In this document: one piece after another, positions 60,643 to 64,000 of the stretch
Numbering within the stretch: position 1 is the first letter of the stretch
Layout: each line of letters starts with the position of its first letter
Source: Nitratifractor salsuginis DSM 16511
Lineage (GTDB): Bacteria; Campylobacterota; Campylobacteria; Campylobacterales; Sulfurovaceae
Assembly (NCBI RefSeq): GCF_000186245.1
Contig: NC_014935.1
Coordinates: 744,001 to 808,000 of the forward strand
DNA: 64,000 bases
Direction of reading: 5' to 3'
The notes under the pieces: generated by a model
What the model was told of the DNA's origin: nothing
What the model saw: only the letters and a program-made list of their open reading frames with translations
Databases searched by the model: none
Program-made: the position numbers and the translations under genes

Positions 60643-61461
60643 ATGGAAGGGCAACGCCCCAAACGGGCGAAGATCGGCAAACGGCTGCTGAGGATCTTCG
60701 GCAAGACCAATGCCCAGTACCGTCTCATCGGGGCGGGAGACCGGGTGCTGGTGGGGCTCAGCGGGGGCAAAGACTCCCTGAGCCTGGTGCACCTGCTCAA
60801 AAATATGCAGATGCACGCTCCCTTTGATTTCGAATTCCACGCCTGCACTGTCAGCTATGGCATGCCGGGGGAGGACTACAGTGCCCTGCACGAGCACTGC
60901 GAAGCCTACGGCATCCCCCATACCGTCTACGAGACCGACATCTACGCCATCAGCCAGGAAACGATCCGGGAGGGGAGCTCCTTTTGCAGCTATTTCTCCC
61001 GGATGCGCCGCGGAGCCCTCTACAGTTTCGCCGAAAAAGGGGGCTACGACAAGATCGCCCTGGGACACCATTTCGACGATGCGGTAGAGAGCTTTTTTAT
61101 GAATATGTTCTACAACGGCGTGATGCGCTCGATGGCCCCCATTTACAAAGCCGACCGGGGCTTTCACGTCGTGCGCCCCCTCATCGAGGCGCGGGAAGCC
61201 CAGCTGCGGGCTTTTGCCGAGGAGAACGGCTTCGCCACCATCGGCGACGAAGCCTGCCCTGCTATGCGCATCGCCACCAAAGCCCCCTACGCCCGGGCCG
61301 CCACCAAGGAATGGCTGCGGCAGATGGAAGGGGAACACGACGAGCTCTTCAAGCGGATCAAAGCCTCCTTCAAGCATATCCACGATGATACCTTTCTCGA
61401 TCCGACGCGCTGGAAGAGAGAGGATATAACCGAGCAACTGAGCAACCGAGCAACCGAGTAA
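60643..61461 (+). CDS. TtcA-like PP-loop protein with altered cysteines
   Basis: The 272-residue protein has the PP-loop SGGKDSLSLVHLL (near residue 40) and follows TtcA, which makes 2-thiocytidine at tRNA position 32, through KIALGHHFDDAVESFFMNMFYNG. In TtcA a [4Fe-4S] cluster is held by a CxxC in TCGLCSRLRRG and a third Cys. Here the block reads FCSYFSRMRRG, keeping only the first Cys, and the third region reads ACPAM. Thiolation chemistry may thus differ or be lost. The last residues (EQLSNRATE) and the TAA stop are encoded by the octamer repeat that follows (copy D). It lies 14 bases after mtnN. Confidence 0.8.
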   Translation: MEGQRPKRAKIGKRLLRIFGKTNAQYRLIGAGDRVLVGLSGGKDSLSLVHLLKNMQMHAPFDFEFHACTVSYGMPGEDYSALHEHCEAYGIPHTVYETDIYAISQETIREGSSFCSYFSRMRRGALYSFAEKGGYDKIALGHHFDDAVESFFMNMFYNGVMRSMAPIYKADRGFHVVRPLIEAREAQLRAFAEENGFATIGDEACPAMRIATKAPYARAATKEWLRQMEGEHDELFKRIKASFKHIHDDTFLDPTRWKREDITEQLSNRATE

Positions 61462-61558
61462 TGAGTAACCGAATAATAAATTTTCTCAACGCTCAACGCT
61501 TCCAATGACCAAATTCTTGCGACTTGAGGGCCGAAGGCCCGTGCCTGCGACCTGCGAC
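61428..61558. repeat. composite intergenic repeat, copy D
   Basis: The most complete copy. AACCGAGC-type octamers run from 61428 to about 61475 and include the ttcA-like stop codon (61459-61461). CTCAACGCTCAACGCT follows at 61485-61500. The hairpin unit is at 61516-61558, stem GGGCC-GAA-GGCCC (61528-61540), framed by TTGCGACTTG and TGCGACCTGCGAC, and reaches the stop codon of the convergent bpt gene. Confidence 0.75.
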
Positions 61559-62319
61559 TACTCTTCCAGTTTGAAAGGCTCCCAATTCGGCTCTTCTTCG
61601 ACGGTGGGGAAGCCGTCGAGGATCTCCTGGGGGACGAAGCGGGTTTTGTAGGCGAAGGCTTTGCAGCCGTTGACCCAGTAGCCCAGATAGATCCAACGCT
61701 TACCCAGGCGCCGTGCCAGGCCGATCTGGTAGATGAGGCTGTGGGTCCCCAGGGAGTAGCGGGCGTAATCGGGGTCGTGGTAAAAGTAGATGGCGCTGAT
61801 ACCGTCCTCCACCACATCGATCAGATCGACGCCGATGAGCCGGTTGTCCCGGATGTAGAGGACTTCGTAGCCGAAGTCGTGGGCCCCCTCGACGAAATTT
61901 TCGTAATATTCCCGTTCGCTGATGTCCCGGTGCTTCCATCCGTCCTTTTCGGCTTTCCAGGCGTGGTAGCGGTTGTAGAGCGCCACGTGCCCCGGGGTGA
62001 GGCTGGGGGATTGGACGATGACGTGGGTGTCGCGGTTGCGTTTGATGGCGCGTTTCTGGGAGCGGGTGGGGCGGAAGGCTTCCACATCGATGCGCAGGCT
62101 TTTGCATTCGTTGCACCCCTGGCAGATGGGGTGGAAAAAGTAGTTGCCGAAGCGCCGCCACCCCCGTTCGATCACTGCCGAGACAAACTCGGGCGCGGCA
62201 TCGCGGATATAACGGTAGTACATCCGTGTCTTTTTCCCGGGCAGGTAGGCACAGTCGTAGTCCAGCATGCAAAAATCGGTGGACTCGGGATGGAGGCGGT
62301 CTTCGTTGGGTTGCTTCAT
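61558..62319 (-). CDS. bpt: aspartate/glutamate leucyltransferase (N-end rule)
   Basis: Bpt transfers leucine from Leu-tRNA to proteins with N-terminal Asp or Glu and marks them for ClpS-ClpAP degradation. The 253-residue protein has the ATE-family cysteine block ICQGCNECKSLRIDV near residue 70, RSQKRAIKRN near 90, and the C-terminal GNAT-like region (LGTHSLIYQIGLARRLGKRWIYLGYWVNGCKAFAYKTRF). Its stop codon lies at the edge of repeat copy D. Confidence 0.92.
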   Translation of the reverse strand: MKQPNEDRLHPESTDFCMLDYDCAYLPGKKTRMYYRYIRDAAPEFVSAVIERGWRRFGNYFFHPICQGCNECKSLRIDVEAFRPTRSQKRAIKRNRDTHVIVQSPSLTPGHVALYNRYHAWKAEKDGWKHRDISEREYYENFVEGAHDFGYEVLYIRDNRLIGVDLIDVVEDGISAIYFYHDPDYARYSLGTHSLIYQIGLARRLGKRWIYLGYWVNGCKAFAYKTRFVPQEILDGFPTVEEEPNWEPFKLEE

Positions 62320-62372
62320 GGCCCGGATTGTAGCAAATTAGGGTAAAATTGCCCAAAAATTACGAGGGTGGG

Positions 62373-63071
62373 ATGTTTCTCTACCAACCGCCGCAGGGTT
62401 ACTGCTACAACAGCGATTCGATCTTCCTCGTCGATTTTATCCGCCGCTTCAAACCCAAAGGCAAGCTCCTGGATGTGGGCTGCGGCGTGGGGATCATTTC
62501 GCTGCTGCTGGGGCGGGATTACCCCGTGGAGGTGTATCTTGCGGAGAAGCAGCCGAAGATGCTGGAGTATGCGCTGCACAATTTCACCCTCAACGGGATC
62601 GAGGCACACGCCTATCCCGGGGATTTTTTGGAAGCTCAGATCGAAGAGCGTTTCGACCTGATCGTCTCGAACCCTCCTTTCTATGACCCGAGGGTGACCC
62701 AGAGCGAAGAGGAGAGCCTCAACATCGCCCGCTACGCCCATCACCTCCCGCTGGAGCCCTTCGTGGAGCGGGTGCGCCGCTTGCTGAGGCCCAGGGGGCG
62801 CTTCATCCTCTGCTACGACGCCAAGCAGAGCGACCGGCTCCTGGCGGCGCTCAGGGAGGCGAAGCTCACCCCCGAGACCCTGCGTTTCGTCCATCCCAAG
62901 CTCGATCGGGAAGCGAAGATCGTGATGGTCCAGGCGAGGGCGGGTTCCAAATCCCTCTGCCGGGTCCTTCCGCCCCTGGTAGTCTTCGACGCGTCGGGAA
63001 GCTATACCCCCGAGGCGGCCCAGGCCTTCGAGCGGGCGGCGACCCACTCGATCAAAGGGCTGAGGGAGTGA
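62373..63071 (+). CDS. tRNA1(Val)-type adenine-N6 methyltransferase (TrmN6/YfiC-like)
   Basis: The 232-residue protein is a class I SAM methyltransferase: MFLYQPPQGYCYNSDSIFL at the start, LLDVGCGVGIISLLLG (SAM site, residue ~33), and the base-methylating IVSNPPFYDP (N-P-P-[FY]) near 100. These features match YfiC, which methylates A37 of tRNA1(Val). The ATG at 62373 with GAGGG upstream was chosen; a longer TTG start at 62349 overlaps a TAAAAT box. Confidence 0.85.
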   Translation: MFLYQPPQGYCYNSDSIFLVDFIRRFKPKGKLLDVGCGVGIISLLLGRDYPVEVYLAEKQPKMLEYALHNFTLNGIEAHAYPGDFLEAQIEERFDLIVSNPPFYDPRVTQSEEESLNIARYAHHLPLEPFVERVRRLLRPRGRFILCYDAKQSDRLLAALREAKLTPETLRFVHPKLDREAKIVMVQARAGSKSLCRVLPPLVVFDASGSYTPEAAQAFERAATHSIKGLRE

Positions 63072-63112
63072 AGAAGTGACGGTGGATTTTCGATTAGGGA
63101 TTATGGATTATA

Positions 63113-63535
63113 ATGAAAGAAAAAAGGGAGCCGATGAGTGAAGCGACGCAGGGTGAACGCTTGCCGATTATGGAGATGGCGGGATATGATTTCCGCTTCG
63201 ACCCCAATGCCTGCGCTGCGTGTGAGGGAGCCTGCTGCCGGGGGGAGAGCGGCTATATCTGGATGAAGTATCCCGAGATCGAAGCGATGGCGGAGTACCT
63301 GGGGATGGAGCTGGAAGCTTTCGCCGGAAGCTACCTGCGCAAAGTGGGCCACCGCTACTCCCTGACGGAAAAGAAGCTGGGGGAGGGGGATTACGCCTGT
63401 ATCTTTTTCGATGAGGAGAAGAAGCGCTGCAGTGTCTACCCCGTGCGGCCCCGGCAGTGTAGGACTTTTCCTTTCTGGGAACAGTTCAAAGGCGATGAAG
63501 AGGAGGTACGACGCGAATGTCCCGGAATTCTCTGA
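63113..63535 (+). CDS. YkgJ-family cysteine-cluster protein
   Basis: The 140-residue protein has the CxxCxxxCC signature (CAACEGACCRGE near residues 34-45) and the C-terminal CSVYPVRPRQCRTFPFW, typical of the UPF0153/YkgJ family, thought to bind zinc or an iron-sulfur cluster. An alternative ATG lies at 63134. The stop is 19 bases inside the next gene, suggesting translational coupling. Confidence 0.88.
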   Translation: MKEKREPMSEATQGERLPIMEMAGYDFRFDPNACAACEGACCRGESGYIWMKYPEIEAMAEYLGMELEAFAGSYLRKVGHRYSLTEKKLGEGDYACIFFDEEKKRCSVYPVRPRQCRTFPFWEQFKGDEEEVRRECPGIL

Positions 63536-64000
63536 GCCTCCTGCTCTCCGGCCTCCTTCTGAGTGCGACGCTCCTGTGGGCGGAAGATCCCGCACTCGGA
63601 GCCAAAGAGGACCGTCTGATCGTCGAAGCGATCTATCAGGATGAACAGCACAACTTCGCTGGAGCCGAAGCGCTTTTTTTGAAACTCTATGCTTTGACGA
63701 AAAAGACCGACTATCTGGTCCAGGCGGCCAAAGAGGCGATGCTCCCCGGCGGCCAACCCGAGAAGGTGGCTCCACTGCTCGAGAAATGGATCGAACGCCA
63801 CGGCGAGAAGCTGAAGGACCATCGGCCGGTGCGGATGCTGGTGGCCCTCTATGCCAAGGAGAAAGCCCTGGAAAAAGCGGAACCCCTGGCCGACCGATGG
63901 CTGGTCGAGAGCGAGGATCCGGCCGATCTGAAATTGGCGGCGACGCTCAAGATCGATCTGGGGAAATATGCCGAAGCGGTTAAACTCCTGCAAAAGGCTT
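63517..64000 (+). CDS. exported TPR-like protein (incomplete, runs off the window)
   Basis: The frame starts at an ATG at 63517 (AGGAGGT at 63501-63507) and is open to the window end (161 codons). It has a signal peptide (LLLSGLLLSATLLWAEDPA) and then helical repeats with the TPR spacing (AIYQDEQHNFAGAEALFLKLYALTKK; ALYAKEKALEKAEPLADRW; LKIDLGKYAEAVKLLQKA). It is likely a periplasmic assembly or scaffold protein. Confidence 0.75.
   Translation, partial: MSRNSLSLLLSGLLLSATLLWAEDPALGAKEDRLIVEAIYQDEQHNFAGAEALFLKLYALTKKTDYLVQAAKEAMLPGGQPEKVAPLLEKWIERHGEKLKDHRPVRMLVALYAKEKALEKAEPLADRWLVESEDPADLKLAATLKIDLGKYAEAVKLLQKA

Overview
This is a 64-kb chromosomal window from a bacterium that is most likely a member of the Campylobacterota (the former Epsilonproteobacteria). 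Supporting signs are the gene set (a MqnB/MtnN-type nucleosidase after fabD, an AtpZ-like protein, acnB, a short FtsK, Bpt, a LplT-PlsC-acyl-CoA-synthetase fusion) and many TATAAT-like -10 boxes with weak -35 boxes. The genes are GC-rich for that phylum (by eye well above 50 percent), which points to a Sulfurovum/Nitratifractor-like lineage. The genus is an inference only; there is no rRNA gene in the window.

Layout. 1-1.8 kb: the edge of an AT-richer locus with an HPr-kinase-like protein and small peptides. 1.8-14.7 kb: housekeeping genes (TauE/SafE exporter, uvrA, ruvA, a tonB that appears to use an ATT start, hemL, a three-gene membrane operon, tRNA-Leu) followed by an overlapping five-gene operon (IscU-like scaffold, ferritin-like protein, psd, Cache-type membrane protein, HAD phosphatase). 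14.7-18.6 kb: DUF2207 and lemA, then the scar of a type I restriction-modification locus in which only the RhuM-Fic gene is intact. 18.6-31.5 kb: pta-ackA, higBA, an orphan OppC-type permease, rsmD, a second TauE/SafE protein, carbonic anhydrase, a bacterial phosphagen (arginine-type) kinase, an amidohydrolase and a DUF2339 membrane protein.

31.7-38.1 kb is the most plastic part. It begins with an intact tRNA-Ser(CGA). The last 30 nt of that tRNA recur 4.3 kb downstream inside a perfect 36-bp direct repeat, and the membrane-protein gene behind the tRNA is present twice. The segment between the repeats holds the first gene copy, a decayed IS4-type transposase and a very AT-rich 604-aa protein with a PD-(D/E)XK nuclease motif, which is a good candidate for an undescribed single-gene defence factor. 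The second gene copy is frameshifted and split by an IS3-family element that has a 4-bp target duplication and an A6G frameshift signal.

38.1-50.5 kb: a MerR regulator and the fused acyltransferase/acyl-CoA synthetase, an M15 peptidase, tRNA-Leu and tRNA-Gly, HU, ftsK and acnB. 50.6-64 kb: an AT-rich SAP-domain orphan, a Ca2+/H+ antiporter, an NlpC/P60 protein, rmuC, an HxlR-isochorismatase pair, an RHH-PIN toxin-antitoxin pair, a truncated AraC regulator, a fabD-mtnN-ttcA-like cluster, bpt, a TrmN6-like methyltransferase, a YkgJ-type cysteine-cluster protein and a truncated TPR protein at the right edge.

A composite intergenic repeat recurs at several gene ends (near 2.6, 6.1, 24.1, 52.9 and 61.4 kb). 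It combines tandem AACCGAGY octamers, TTGAGCG heptamers and a GC-rich hairpin framed by TTGCGAC. One copy supplies the stop codon and last residues of a gene. A 17-bp palindrome overlapping the -35 box is shared by the promoters of the MerR operon and the DUF2339 gene.
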